Source: an uncultured Bacteroidales bacterium
Lineage (GTDB): Bacteria > Bacteroidota > Bacteroidia > Bacteroidales > UBA932
Direction: 5' to 3'
DNA length: 64,000 nucleotides
Assembly (NCBI GenBank): GCA_905234475.1
Contig: CAJOHX010000002.1
Location: 62,001-126,000 of the forward strand
Positions 37,152 through 45,800 of this stretch are shown here, piece after piece. Every line of letters starts with the position of its first letter. The stretch's first letter is position 1. The translations under genes and the position numbers were made by a program. The notes below the pieces were generated by a model. The model made no database searches, was not told the origin of the DNA, and saw only the letters and a list, made by a program, of their open reading frames with translations.

Positions 37152-37457
37152 ATGGTAAAGCACATCATTCTCTGGACCCTGAATCCGGAGCTTTCGGAAG
37201 AGGAAAAAACGGCTGTCAAGGCCGGGATCAAGGAAGGCCTGGAGGGCCTGGTCGGCCGGGTGCCGGGACTCCTTGACGTGAAGGTGCACGTCGACGGGCG
37301 TCTCGCATCCTCCAATGCCGACGTCATGCTCGACAGCACGCTGGAGAGCGCTGAAGCGCTGAAAGCCTATGCCACGCATCCGGCGCATGTCGCCGTGGCG
37401 AACGGGAAAGTCCGCCCTTACACCGTCCAGCGCGCCTGCCTGGATTTTGAATTATAA
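37152..37457 (+). CDS. Dabb-family (stress-responsive A/B-barrel) protein
   Basis: The 101-aa protein starts MVKHIILWTLNPELSEEEK, then GIKEGLEGLVGRVPG and YATHPAHVAVANGKVRPY. This is the pattern of small dimeric A/B-barrel (Dabb) domains. Homologues are stress-responsive proteins or small enzymes; no catalytic residues are evident. It lies between the TPR and esterase genes, 5 and 7 bases apart, so is likely co-transcribed. Confidence 0.85.
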   Translation: MVKHIILWTLNPELSEEEKTAVKAGIKEGLEGLVGRVPGLLDVKVHVDGRLASSNADVMLDSTLESAEALKAYATHPAHVAVANGKVRPYTVQRACLDFEL

Positions 37458-37464
37458 CACACAC

Positions 37465-38262
37465 ATGAAACGATTGCTGATCACCCTTTTCGTCCTCTTC
37501 AGCTGCCTCGGCGCTTTCGCCCAGGTGGCAACGAACGTACAGTATGCGACTTCCGCGACCGACGCCTACATCCAGGAGCGCTGCAAACTGGACGTTTATG
37601 CGCCCGAGGGCGCCAAAGACCTGCCTGTGGTCGTTTGGTTCCACGGCGGCGGCCTGACCAGCGGTGACAAGCGGAGCATTCCGCGCGACCTGCTGCAAAG
37701 CGGCTACGTGGTCATTTCCGCCAATTACCGCCTGATCCCGAAGGGAACCATCGCCAACTGCATCGAAGATGCAACGGCGGCCGTGGCCTGGGCATTCAGG
37801 CATGCGGAAGAATATGGCGGATCGCCGGAGAAGATCTTCCTCTCCGGGCATTCCGCCGGAGGCTACCTGATCGACATGGTCGGGCTGGACAAGCACTGGC
37901 TGGCGGCGCATGGCATCGACGCCGACCGCGTGGCGGGACTGATCCCGTTCAGCGGGCAGGTCCTGACGCATTATGCCCACCGGCAGACGCTCGGCATGAC
38001 GCCGTACCAGCCGATGATCGACGAGTACGCGCCCCTCTCCTTTGTGCGGGCCGACGCGCCGCCCATCGTGATCATCTCGGGCGACCGCAACCTCGAGCTC
38101 TACGGCCGCTACGAGGAGACCGCCTATTTCTGGCGGCTTTTCCAGATGGTCGGGCATCCCGACGCCACCATCTATGAACTGCAGGGCTTCACCCACGGCA
38201 ACATGGCCGACCCCGCCGTCCAGATCCTCCGTGACAACATCCGCCGCATCCTTCGCAAATAA
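37465..38262 (+). CDS. Secreted alpha/beta-hydrolase (BD-FAE-like esterase)
   Basis: The 265-aa protein has a signal peptide ending near AFAQ (residue 20). It has the oxyanion motif WFHGGGLTSGDK and the nucleophile elbow FLSGHSAGGYL (GxSxG with His-Ser). A C-terminal aspartate in ISGDRNLELYG and histidine in LQGFTHGNM complete the triad. This suggests an esterase acting on acetylated or feruloylated polysaccharides in the periplasm. A second, related lipoprotein esterase follows after 7 bases. Confidence 0.87.
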   Translation: MKRLLITLFVLFSCLGAFAQVATNVQYATSATDAYIQERCKLDVYAPEGAKDLPVVVWFHGGGLTSGDKRSIPRDLLQSGYVVISANYRLIPKGTIANCIEDATAAVAWAFRHAEEYGGSPEKIFLSGHSAGGYLIDMVGLDKHWLAAHGIDADRVAGLIPFSGQVLTHYAHRQTLGMTPYQPMIDEYAPLSFVRADAPPIVIISGDRNLELYGRYEETAYFWRLFQMVGHPDATIYELQGFTHGNMADPAVQILRDNIRRILRK

Positions 38263-38269
38263 ACCCGTC

Positions 38270-39160
38270 ATGAAACAACCCTTCATCCTTCTCGCCGCGC
38301 TTGCCCTGACCCTCGGCTGCGCCAACCAACCCCGGCAAACCCAGGAGGCACCGGACGGGTTCCCCCAGCCGGATGTGATGTTCGACCTCTGGCCCGACGG
38401 TGCGCCGACCGACAACGGCCTCACGGGTGAAGAGATCGACTACGGCAACCATGTCTCCAACGTGACCCAGCCCACGCTGGCGGTCTATTTCCCGGAGAAA
38501 CCCAGCGGCCTGGCGCTGCTCGTGTGCCCCGGCGGCGGCTACGTAGACGTGTGGGACAAGACCGAAGGCTATTTCAATTCGAAATGGTACACCGACCAGG
38601 GCATCGTGTACGCGGTACTGAAATACCGCCTGCCGAACGCGCACCCGGAGGTGCCGCTGGACGATGTCCACGAGGCGATGCGCATCCTGAAAGCGCATGC
38701 CGCGGAATACGGTTTCCGGAAATTGGGCATCGCGGGCTGCTCGGCCGGCGGCCACCTCGCCGCGACGGCCGCAACCCACTTCACAAACCCTGCGGAGCGC
38801 CCGGATTTCCAGGTCCTCTTCTATCCGGTGATCTCGATGGATCCGGCCATCACGCACGGCGGCTCATGCTATTATCTGCTGGGCGAAAAGCCCACGCAGG
38901 CGCAGCTGGAGGCTTATTCCAACGAGAAGCAGGTGAGCGCCGACACGCCGCTGGCGTTCCTCATGGCCAATTCAGATGACAATCTGGTGCCCTGCGAGAA
39001 CAGCATCCGCTACTACGAGGCCCTGCGGGCCCATGGCGTCTCCGCTGCGCTGCACATCTATCCGGTCGGCGGCCACGGCTGGGCCGACCACCTGGATTTC
39101 CCCTACCGCGAAGCGTGGATGAAGGATCTGCAGATCTGGCTGGCGGGATTACTTGATTAG
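38270..39160 (+). CDS. Lipoprotein alpha/beta-hydrolase (esterase)
   Basis: The 296-aa protein has a lipoprotein signal (MKQPFILLAALALTLGC, Cys at 17). The hydrolase core has CPGGGYVDVWDKTEG and a GCSAGGHLAATAATH nucleophile (GxSxGG). ANSDDNLVPCENS and GGHGWADHLDF supply the acid and base. It is a likely sugar-ester hydrolase on the outer surface or periplasm. The last 12 bases overlap the convergent PEP-binding gene. Its HGWADHLDF segment reappears in the remnant at 28513-28551. Confidence 0.87.
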   Translation: MKQPFILLAALALTLGCANQPRQTQEAPDGFPQPDVMFDLWPDGAPTDNGLTGEEIDYGNHVSNVTQPTLAVYFPEKPSGLALLVCPGGGYVDVWDKTEGYFNSKWYTDQGIVYAVLKYRLPNAHPEVPLDDVHEAMRILKAHAAEYGFRKLGIAGCSAGGHLAATAATHFTNPAERPDFQVLFYPVISMDPAITHGGSCYYLLGEKPTQAQLEAYSNEKQVSADTPLAFLMANSDDNLVPCENSIRYYEALRAHGVSAALHIYPVGGHGWADHLDFPYREAWMKDLQIWLAGLLD

Positions 39161-42091
39161 CGCACGGCCGGTGCGGCCGTCGATGCAGATCTGCAGGTCT
39201 GCGTCGAAGTGCACCTGACGCAGGTACTCCGTCTCGAACGCCGCCGGCATGGCATCCAGCCGCGCGGCGTCGAAGCATTCGCCTTCGCGGGCGAAGGGAT
39301 TGACGTTGACGTAGCCGGCGTTGAACGACGTCATGTTCTGGAAGAAGTGCGTGCCCTGGCTGGGATCCACCCGGAAGTGGTCCAGGCAGCACTCCACGAT
39401 GGCACGCGCCTCGGAGATGTCGCTCCACTGCACCGGCACGCCCAGCGACGGGATGCTGGAGCCCCAGCGGCCGTAGCCCACCAGGACATAGTTGCGCCCG
39501 TCGGCGCGCATCCGCGTATTGAGCTCCTTGAGTTCGGCTGCCATTTCGCGCGTCTTGAGCACGTCGAAGGCGGATTCTTTCAGATACACGATATCGCGCA
39601 CCCCGCTGATCCAGCCCGGGCCGATGGCGCTGCCGGAGGAGACCAGGGCGCCGTCGGTGTCGATGCCGTTCCAGTCCACCTCCGCGCCGAGGCCGTCGGA
39701 CGAAATCGGCCGCACCTGCAGGACATTGAAGATGGCGGGGCTGTCGGGGCCGACGTCCAGGTTGGCCGCGAACTCGATCTCCACGCCGCACTTGACCTCC
39801 TTCTGCATGATGTCCAGCAGCTCCGTGAGGATGTCCGCGAGCGGGAAGGTGTTGTATTTCAGGATATGCGCGAAGGTGACGAACTTCGGGCCCTGCGGGG
39901 CCGGAGAGTCCACCATGCGCATGTTCTCGTAATCATACGTGGAGACCACCTTGGCGAAGGTGCGGAACTGGCCGCAGTCCGTGATGGGGATGCGGTCCAG
40001 GTTGACGGCATCGTCCACGGAAGTCTTGAACTTGTCCGGCTGGAGGTCCAGCGCAAACATGGCCTGCTGCGTCTCGCTCATCACCAGCTCGGGCGTGGAG
40101 GTCTGCAGGACGTTGCGCGGATACTTGGGCGAGAAGCGGAGCACCTGGTCGCCGTCCACCACGGCCTTGCCCAGGCCGAAGGCGATCTTCGCCACGCCGT
40201 CCTCGGGCTTCTCGTAGCCGATCGGGTAGAAATTGACCGAGCGGGCCACGCCCGAGAAGGTCGGGAAGAAATGGCCCCGGTCCTCGCTGCCGCAGATCTC
40301 CTGCAGGACGATGGCCATCTTCTCCTCGGAGAGGACGTTGGCGGTAGCCGTGATATAGCCTCTCGACGAGGCGAAATACACGGAGGCATAGACGCTCTTA
40401 ATGGCCTTGGAGAGCAGGCGCAGCTGCTGGTCTTCGTTCTCCGTGTGCGGGATCATATAGGTCGAATAGACCCCCGCAAACGGCTGGTAGTAAGAATCTT
40501 CCAGCTTGGAGGAGGAGCGCACCGCGAGCGGCCTGCGGACATTGCGGATAAACACGCGCAGCGCATTCGTGAGCTCCTGCGGGAGGGTCGAGGCGACGAA
40601 TTCCGAGAGGATCTCGGCATCCGACAGGTCGGAGTTGATGACGTATTTCAGGCCGTTCTCCCGGATGAAGCGGTCGAAGAATTCCGTCGTGATCACCAGC
40701 GTGCGCGGCACGAGCACGCGGACGTCCTCCCACTTGTCGTAGAGGTCGTATTTCTGGAGGATATGGTTGAGGAACGCGAGGCCGCGCGCCTTGCCGCCGA
40801 GCGAGCCCGAGCCGATGCGCGCGAACCAGATGGCGTCGTTGTAGGCGGCGGGATCGAAGCGCGCCACCACGCCGAGTCCCTGGCTGATACGGTAGTCGCG
40901 GATCAGGCGGAGGTTCATTTCGCGCACATGCGCGACATCCTCGTCGCTCTGGATGCGGATGGGGCGGAAGAGGTCGCCGATGGCGAAAATGCCCCGGCCG
41001 TAGAGCCAGCGGGAGATGTAGTTCTTGTCCGCGAGGCTGCGCAGGGCCTGGTCGGACATGCGGGCGATGACCTGTTCGAATTCGTAGAGGTTGCGCGCGC
41101 GGGCCGTCACCCGGCCCGTTACGGGATCCGTCACGACGAAGTCGCCGAAGCCGAATTCCCGTCCGATGTACTCCGACACCTCCTGGGTGAGGGTCTTGGA
41201 GCGCTTGTGCACGAAGCCCACGCCGAGCTGCTCCGCCACGGCGCGCATGCTCTGCTGGGAGGACTGCATCAGAAAGGGCATCGTCGGGTTCTCCTGCCGC
41301 ACCAGGCGGCAGAGGTCGATGCCCGCGTCGATCTTCTCCATCTCGGGCTTGTCGCCCTTGTGCAGGACAAAGCCGATGTCGGAGATGATGCCGATGATGT
41401 TGGACTTGTATTTCTGATAGTAGTCGTAGGCCTCGTCGTAGCACGTGGCCATGAGGATCTTGGGGCGGGCGCGCTTGCGCAGGAACTGCTGCTCCTCGTT
41501 GAGCGCGTCGCGCACCGCTTCGCTGTTCTGCTGGAGCACCAGCCTGTACAGCAGCGGCAGGTAGGTCGAATAGTAGCGCACGGAGTCCTCCACAAGCAGG
41601 ATGACGCGGGCCCCCATCTCCAGGCAGTCGTGCTCGGCGTTAAGCCGGTCCTCCAGGAGCTTGATGATGGCGATGAGCACGTCGGTGCTGTTGTTCCAGC
41701 AGAACACATAGTCGATGCCGGCGTGGTCGCATTCCGCGATCTTGCGATAGATCTCCCGGGAGAACGCGGACAGCAGGACGATCGGCGTGTCGGGGACCAG
41801 CTCCTTGGCCTGCAGCGAGAAGCCGAAGACGTCCAGCTTGCCGACGTTGTACATCGTGATGATGAGGTCGAAGCCCGTGTCCTGCCTGAGCACCTCCAGC
41901 GCCTCCAGGGTGGATTCGGCCCGCACGATGGCGGGCGGGTTGCTCAGGTTGAGCTCCGCATACTCCTGCGTGATCAGCGCCTCGATGTGCCCGTCCTCCT
42001 CGAGGGAGAAGGTGTCGTAATTGTTACAAACCAGGAGGATTCGGCGAATCCTCCTGGCCATCAGTTGTGTGTAATCCGTGTTGTTGCTCAT
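39149..42091 (-). CDS. PEP/pyruvate-binding domain protein with receiver-like domains
   Basis: The 980-aa protein joins three parts. Residues about 17-150 (RRILLVCNNYDTFSLEEDG, GFDLIITMYNVGKLDVFGF) and about 161-320 (RVILLVEDSVRYYSTYLPLL, IIGIISDIGFVLHKGDKPE) resemble response-regulator receiver domains. From about 427 on is a PEP/pyruvate-binding, ATP-grasp-like domain (GSGSLGGKARGLAFLNHI; RPLAVRSSSKLEDSYYQPFA). The usual phospho-His domain (GGxTSHAA type) and TIM barrel of PEP synthase are not visible, so it is not a standard PEP synthase; function unknown. The ATG at 42091 is 5 bases after gdhA, so the two are co-transcribed. The tail overlaps the convergent esterase by 12 bases. Confidence 0.85.
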   Translation of the reverse strand: MSNNTDYTQLMARRIRRILLVCNNYDTFSLEEDGHIEALITQEYAELNLSNPPAIVRAESTLEALEVLRQDTGFDLIITMYNVGKLDVFGFSLQAKELVPDTPIVLLSAFSREIYRKIAECDHAGIDYVFCWNNSTDVLIAIIKLLEDRLNAEHDCLEMGARVILLVEDSVRYYSTYLPLLYRLVLQQNSEAVRDALNEEQQFLRKRARPKILMATCYDEAYDYYQKYKSNIIGIISDIGFVLHKGDKPEMEKIDAGIDLCRLVRQENPTMPFLMQSSQQSMRAVAEQLGVGFVHKRSKTLTQEVSEYIGREFGFGDFVVTDPVTGRVTARARNLYEFEQVIARMSDQALRSLADKNYISRWLYGRGIFAIGDLFRPIRIQSDEDVAHVREMNLRLIRDYRISQGLGVVARFDPAAYNDAIWFARIGSGSLGGKARGLAFLNHILQKYDLYDKWEDVRVLVPRTLVITTEFFDRFIRENGLKYVINSDLSDAEILSEFVASTLPQELTNALRVFIRNVRRPLAVRSSSKLEDSYYQPFAGVYSTYMIPHTENEDQQLRLLSKAIKSVYASVYFASSRGYITATANVLSEEKMAIVLQEICGSEDRGHFFPTFSGVARSVNFYPIGYEKPEDGVAKIAFGLGKAVVDGDQVLRFSPKYPRNVLQTSTPELVMSETQQAMFALDLQPDKFKTSVDDAVNLDRIPITDCGQFRTFAKVVSTYDYENMRMVDSPAPQGPKFVTFAHILKYNTFPLADILTELLDIMQKEVKCGVEIEFAANLDVGPDSPAIFNVLQVRPISSDGLGAEVDWNGIDTDGALVSSGSAIGPGWISGVRDIVYLKESAFDVLKTREMAAELKELNTRMRADGRNYVLVGYGRWGSSIPSLGVPVQWSDISEARAIVECCLDHFRVDPSQGTHFFQNMTSFNAGYVNVNPFAREGECFDAARLDAMPAAFETEYLRQVHFDADLQICIDGRTGRALIK

Positions 42092-42096
42092 AAAGA

Positions 42097-43444
42097 CTAA
42101 ACCAGACCCTGGTCCACCATCGCGTTGGCCACCTTGATGAAGCCGGCGAGGTTGGCACCCTTGACGTAATTGATGTATCCGTCCTCCTCGGTGCCGTACT
42201 TGATGCAGGCTTCGTGGATGTCCTTCATGATGCGGTGCAGGTGCTGGTCCACTTCTTCGGTCGTCCACTTCTGGCGGATGGAGTTCTGCGTCATCTCCAG
42301 GCCGGAAGTCGCCACGCCGCCGGCGTTGGACGCCTTGCCCGGCGAATAGAGCAGCTTGTTGGACTGGAAGATGGCGATGGCCTCGGGCGTGGAGGGCATG
42401 TTGGCACCCTCGACGACACAGAAGCAGCCACCCTTCACCAGGTTCTCCGCGTCGGCCTTCTCAATCTCGTTCTGCGTGGCGCAAGGGAGCGCAATGTCGC
42501 AGGGGATGTGCCAGGGACGCTGGCCCGGGAAGTACTGGGCCGTAGGATATTTGGCGGCGTATTCCTTGATACGGCCGCGACGGATGTTCTTGAGTTCGAG
42601 GACATATTTGAACTTCTCTTCGTCCAGGCCGTCCGGATCGTAGATGGAGCCGTCGGAGTCGGACAGGGTCACCACCTTGGCACCCAGCTGCATCGCCTTC
42701 TGTGCGGCGTACTGGGCCACGTTGCCGGAACCGGAAATGTCCACGGTCTTGCCTTCGAAGGTCTCGCCCCGCGTGGCGAGCATCTCCTGCGCGAAGTAGC
42801 AGACGCCGTAGCCGGTGGCCTGCGTGCGGAGGAGGCTGCCGCCCCAGGCGATGCCCTTGCCGGTCAGCGTGCCGGTGAACTCGTCGCGGAGGCGCTTGTA
42901 CTGGCCGAACATGAAGCCGATCTCACGGCCGCCCACGCCGATGTCGCCGGCAGGCACGTCCGTGTCGGCGCCGATGTGGCGCTGCAGCTCGGTCATGAAG
43001 CTCTGGCAGAACCGCATCACCTCGGCGTCGGACTTGCCGCGCGGGTTGAAGTCGGAGCCGCCCTTGCCGCCGCCCATCGGGAGGGTGGTCAGGGAGTTCT
43101 TGAAGGTCTGCTCGAAGGCGAGGAACTTCAGGATGCTGAGGTTCATGGAAGCGGATACCGCCCTTGTAGGGACCCAGGGCGCTGTTCATCTGCACCCGGT
43201 AGCCGCGGTTGATGTGGATCTCCCCCTTGTCGTCGGCCCAGGGGACGCGGAACATGATCACGCGCTCGGGCTCGACCATGCGTTCGAGGATCTTGAGATC
43301 CATCAGATGGGGATAGGAGGTGACATAAGGTGCTACACTTTCCACCACCTCACGGACAGCCTGGTGGAATTCCTTCTCGCCAGGGTTGCGTGCGATCAGT
43401 TCATCCATGAACCGGTCGACGTAGTTCTGTGTGAATTTGTCCAT
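42097..43444 (-). pseudogene. gdhA: NADP-specific-type glutamate dehydrogenase, frameshifted
   Basis: The full protein would be about 449 aa. The 5' frame (43444 to about 43146) reads MDKFTQNYVDRFMDELIARN to [14 protein letters not shown]. The second frame (to 42097) continues [20 protein letters not shown] and [14 protein letters not shown], then the Rossmann-type and C-terminal parts ([32 protein letters not shown]). The conserved HxSVNLSI junction lacks 8 bases at 43145/43146, so the first frame runs out of phase to 42923. Bacteroidetes GdhA assimilates ammonia into glutamate. Either a real inactivating deletion or a sequencing error. Confidence 0.92.
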
Positions 43445-43470
43445 TATTAGGGAATTTAACTAACCGGTCT

Positions 43471-43501
43471 CAAAGTTAGTAAATAATCTTGAAAACACCA
43501 A
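43471..43501 (-). promoter_or_regulatory. gdhA promoter
   Basis: Minus-strand TTG at 43501-43499, 20 bases, then TAACTTTG (43478-43471), a full match to TTG-N20-TAnnTTTG, 27 bases before the gdhA ATG. Confidence 0.7.
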
Positions 43502-43504
43502 TAG

Positions 43505-43661
43505 TTTTCAGCTTCGCACGCCGACAACTGCCTGCCCGGCAAACCTTCGCTTCGCTCATCCTTCCCACGCCTTGCGGCGCGGGCCCCTCCCATTTACGAG
43601 GCCATGGGTGGCCACGGGTTTGCCTGGGCAGCAGTTGCTCGGACGTTATGCGAAGCTGAAA
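43505..43661. repeat. ~157-bp imperfect inverted repeat between gdhA and hsp20
   Basis: Arms at 43505-43545 and 43617-43661 are imperfect reverse complements: CAGCTTCGCA with TGCGAAGCTG, and GCCCGGCAAACC with GGTTTGCCTGGGC, with indels between. The ~70-base centre is itself partly palindromic. No protein is supported here. It could be a non-autonomous mobile element or a large RNA hairpin. Confidence 0.6.
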
Positions 43662-43663
43662 TT

Positions 43664-43682
43664 TTGTCAGCATTTCTGACAA
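43664..43682 (+). promoter_or_regulatory. Candidate operator upstream of hsp20
   Basis: TTGTCAG and CTGACAA form a perfect 7-bp inverted repeat around CATTT, 150 bases upstream of the hsp20 ATG. This is not the CIRCE element. Regulation of hsp20 by it is inference. The remaining region to 43833 shows no clear TAnnTTTG box. Confidence 0.4.
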
Positions 43683-43833
43683 ATTGTCCTGATTATCAGT
43701 ATGTTACAGCAAATAATGCGACATATTGTCCCAAAATGGCAGGTGGTCTGGGAGTTGTAATCCTATTGGGTGTCCCCCGGTCGGGACGAATGTTAAACTG
43801 TTAAACAACCTTAAAATGATAGGAGATTTGATT

Positions 43834-44265
43834 ATGTACCCCGCAAGAAGAAACCAGGCTTGGATTCCGAGCGTATTCGGTGACCTGTTCGACGATTTCG
43901 CAGTGATGCCTGCGAAGCAGTTTGCCTCCCCTGCCGTCAACATCAAGGAGACCGACAAGGACTTCCAGATCGAGATTGCGGCCCCGGGCATGACCAAGGA
44001 CGATTTCGCCATCCGCGTGGACAACGACGAGGAGCTGGTGATCGCCCTGGAGAAGAAGCATGAGAACAAGGAGGAGAAGAAGGAAGAGAACTACCTCCGC
44101 CGCGAGTTCTCCTACACGTCCTACCACCAGGCATTCACCCTGCCCGACAACATCGACGTCGAGAACATCAAGGCCAATATGACCAACGGCGTGCTGGGCA
44201 TCGTCCTGCCGAAGAAGACGCCGGAGAAGCAGATTCCCGCTTCGCGCCACATCGCCATCGAGTAA
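43834..44265 (+). CDS. Hsp20/alpha-crystallin small heat-shock protein
   Basis: The 143-aa chaperone has a full alpha-crystallin domain: SPAVNIKETDKDFQIEIAAP, GMTKDDFAIRVDNDEELVIA, and NYLRREFSYTSYHQAFTLPD. NGVLGIVLPKKTP is the conserved A-x-x-x-n-GvL motif. It binds unfolded proteins in the cytoplasm under heat stress. The ATG at 43834 has AGGAG 8 bases upstream, which favours it over the in-frame ATG at 43816. It is followed by a strong terminator. Confidence 0.93.
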   Translation: MYPARRNQAWIPSVFGDLFDDFAVMPAKQFASPAVNIKETDKDFQIEIAAPGMTKDDFAIRVDNDEELVIALEKKHENKEEKKEENYLRREFSYTSYHQAFTLPDNIDVENIKANMTNGVLGIVLPKKTPEKQIPASRHIAIE

Positions 44266-44280
44266 GAAGATACCCCTGGC

Positions 44281-44321
44281 AAAAAAAGACCACCGCGCCG
44301 ACAGCGCGGTGGTCTTTTTTT
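44281..44321 (+). terminator. Rho-independent terminator of hsp20
   Basis: AAAAAAAGACCACCGCGC pairs perfectly with GCGCGGTGGTCTTTTTTT around CGACA: an 18-bp perfect stem with a U-tract, 15 bases after the stop. Confidence 0.9.
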
Positions 44322-44365
44322 GGAAAAATATCCTTACCTTAGCCTCCGACTAAGACGATAACCGT

Positions 44366-45112
44366 ATGACCAGACTCTTTTCCATCCTGCTGGCGGCCCT
44401 CGCCGTCTCCTGCGCCGCCGGGCCCGAGCCGAACTGCCCGAGCGTCCAGTACAAGACCCCGAAAGGGGGCAAACTCGACATCTACATGATCACCCACGGA
44501 TCCGTGGCCATGAGCTACAAGGGATTCTCCATCCAGATCGACCCCGTCGGGAAAATGGGCCAGACCGAATTCGACTACACCCAGTTCCCCAAGGCAGACC
44601 TCATCCTCATCACCCATGAGCATGGAGACCACCTCAGCCCCGACACGATTGCGCTCTTGAGCAAGGACGACACACAGATCCTGCTCAACGCCAAAAGCCG
44701 CGACCAGCTCGGCAAGGGCGAGGCGATCGCCAACGGCGAATCCCGCACGGTCGGCCCCGTGGAGATCAAGGCCGTGCCCGCCTACAACATTTCGGAAGGG
44801 CGCCAGAATTTCCATCCGAAGGGCAACGGCAACGGCTACATCCTGGATTTCGACGGCTTCAAGGTCTATGTGGCCGGTGACACCGAGGACATCGACGAGA
44901 TGGCCTCCTTCGGCCCCGTGGACGTGGCTTTCCTGCCGGTCAACCAGCCTTATACGATGACCACTACCCAGTGCATCGAGGCGGCCATGACCCTCAAACC
45001 CAAGGTCCTGATCCCCTACCACATGTCCCAGACGGAGATCCAGGAGGTCAAGACGGTCCTCGACGCCAACGATTCCGGCATCGAAGTCCTTATCTTCGAA
45101 GAGCTCAGATAG
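44366..45112 (+). CDS. MBL-fold metal-dependent hydrolase, lipoprotein
   Basis: The 248-aa protein has a lipoprotein signal (MTRLFSILLAALAVSC, Cys at 16). Its metallo-beta-lactamase core contains LITHEHGDHLSPDT (HxHxDH) and VAGDTEDIDEM for the second metal. The C-terminal PKVLIPYHMS supplies a further histidine. It most resembles UlaG/YtnP-like L-ascorbate-6-P lactonase-type hydrolases of the periplasm, without certain substrate. It is flanked by strong terminators on both sides and is monocistronic. Confidence 0.87.
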   Translation: MTRLFSILLAALAVSCAAGPEPNCPSVQYKTPKGGKLDIYMITHGSVAMSYKGFSIQIDPVGKMGQTEFDYTQFPKADLILITHEHGDHLSPDTIALLSKDDTQILLNAKSRDQLGKGEAIANGESRTVGPVEIKAVPAYNISEGRQNFHPKGNGNGYILDFDGFKVYVAGDTEDIDEMASFGPVDVAFLPVNQPYTMTTTQCIEAAMTLKPKVLIPYHMSQTEIQEVKTVLDANDSGIEVLIFEELR

Positions 45113-45131
45113 AAGCCACCGAATGACGAAT

Positions 45132-45157
45132 AAAGCCCGGATTTAAACCGGGCTTTT
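45132..45157. terminator. Bidirectional terminator between convergent genes
   Basis: AAAGCCCGG and CCGGGCTTT flank ATTTAAA, followed by T residues on both strands. It lies between the MBL hydrolase (+) and mtnN (-) stops. Confidence 0.8.
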
Positions 45158-45163
45158 TCATTT

Positions 45164-45787
45164 TTACAGGCTGTCTAGCAATTGTTTGAGGAAGGAGAAC
45201 GAGTCGTCGGCGATCCGTTTCCAAAAATCCCGGTAGTCCGCCTCCGCGGCCTCGCGGGAGCTGTGCACGTCGCTGATGATGCGGAAACTCAGGAAGGGCA
45301 CGCCGTAGTGCCGGCACACCTGGGCGACGGCCGCCGATTCCATGTCGCAGGCCAGCGCGTCGGGATAGATCCCGAGCACGCGGGCGTCGTCCTCCGGGGT
45401 GGTCAGGAACTGGTCGCCGGAGCAAATGAGCCCGCAGTGCAGCGGGCGCGCGGTCTGCAGGCCGAGTGCGGCCGCGACCAGTGCGGGATCCGCGTCGAAA
45501 CGCTGCGGCAGCCCCTGGACCTGGCCCGGGAGGCTCCCCTCCCCGCACCACACGTCATGGTAGGCCGCCTGGCGGCCGACCACGATGTCGAACACCTGCA
45601 CGCCGGGGCCCACACCGCCGGCACAGCCGGAATTGATGATGCAGTCGGGATGCTCCTTCAGGATAAACTCCGTGGCGGCGCGGGCGGCGTCGGCCTTTCC
45701 GATGCCGGACTGGATCACACCTTCCACGCCCGCACGGCGCAGGGCCTCGAGTTCCGAAGCCATCGCTACGATCAGACCTGTCTTCAT
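45164..45787 (-). CDS. mtnN: 5'-methylthioadenosine/S-adenosylhomocysteine nucleosidase
   Basis: The 207-aa protein cleaves adenine from MTA or SAH. The AMASELEAL start, NSGCAGGVG, ICSGDQFL and CDMESAAVAQVC motifs with the final SFRIISDVH catalytic aspartate are all present. It is slightly shorter than E. coli MtnN (232 aa). It lies 13 bases after the HAD phosphatase gene on the same strand. Confidence 0.93.
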   Translation of the reverse strand: MKTGLIVAMASELEALRRAGVEGVIQSGIGKADAARAATEFILKEHPDCIINSGCAGGVGPGVQVFDIVVGRQAAYHDVWCGEGSLPGQVQGLPQRFDADPALVAAALGLQTARPLHCGLICSGDQFLTTPEDDARVLGIYPDALACDMESAAVAQVCRHYGVPFLSFRIISDVHSSREAAEADYRDFWKRIADDSFSFLKQLLDSL

Positions 45788-45800
45788 ATCATCATTTTAT

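Noticed and set aside
39209..42100. A 963-codon open frame on the plus strand opposite the PEP-binding gene
   Set aside because: It is antisense to a gene with clear domain motifs and shows no motif of its own.
43476..43682. Short minus- and plus-strand frames between gdhA and hsp20
   Set aside because: They lie inside the inverted repeat, start in it, and have no homologous motif.
44321..44342. Promoter for the MBL hydrolase after the hsp20 terminator
   Set aside because: TACCTTAG resembles a -7 box, but no TTG occurs at 19-21 bases; the nearest is only 12 bases away.
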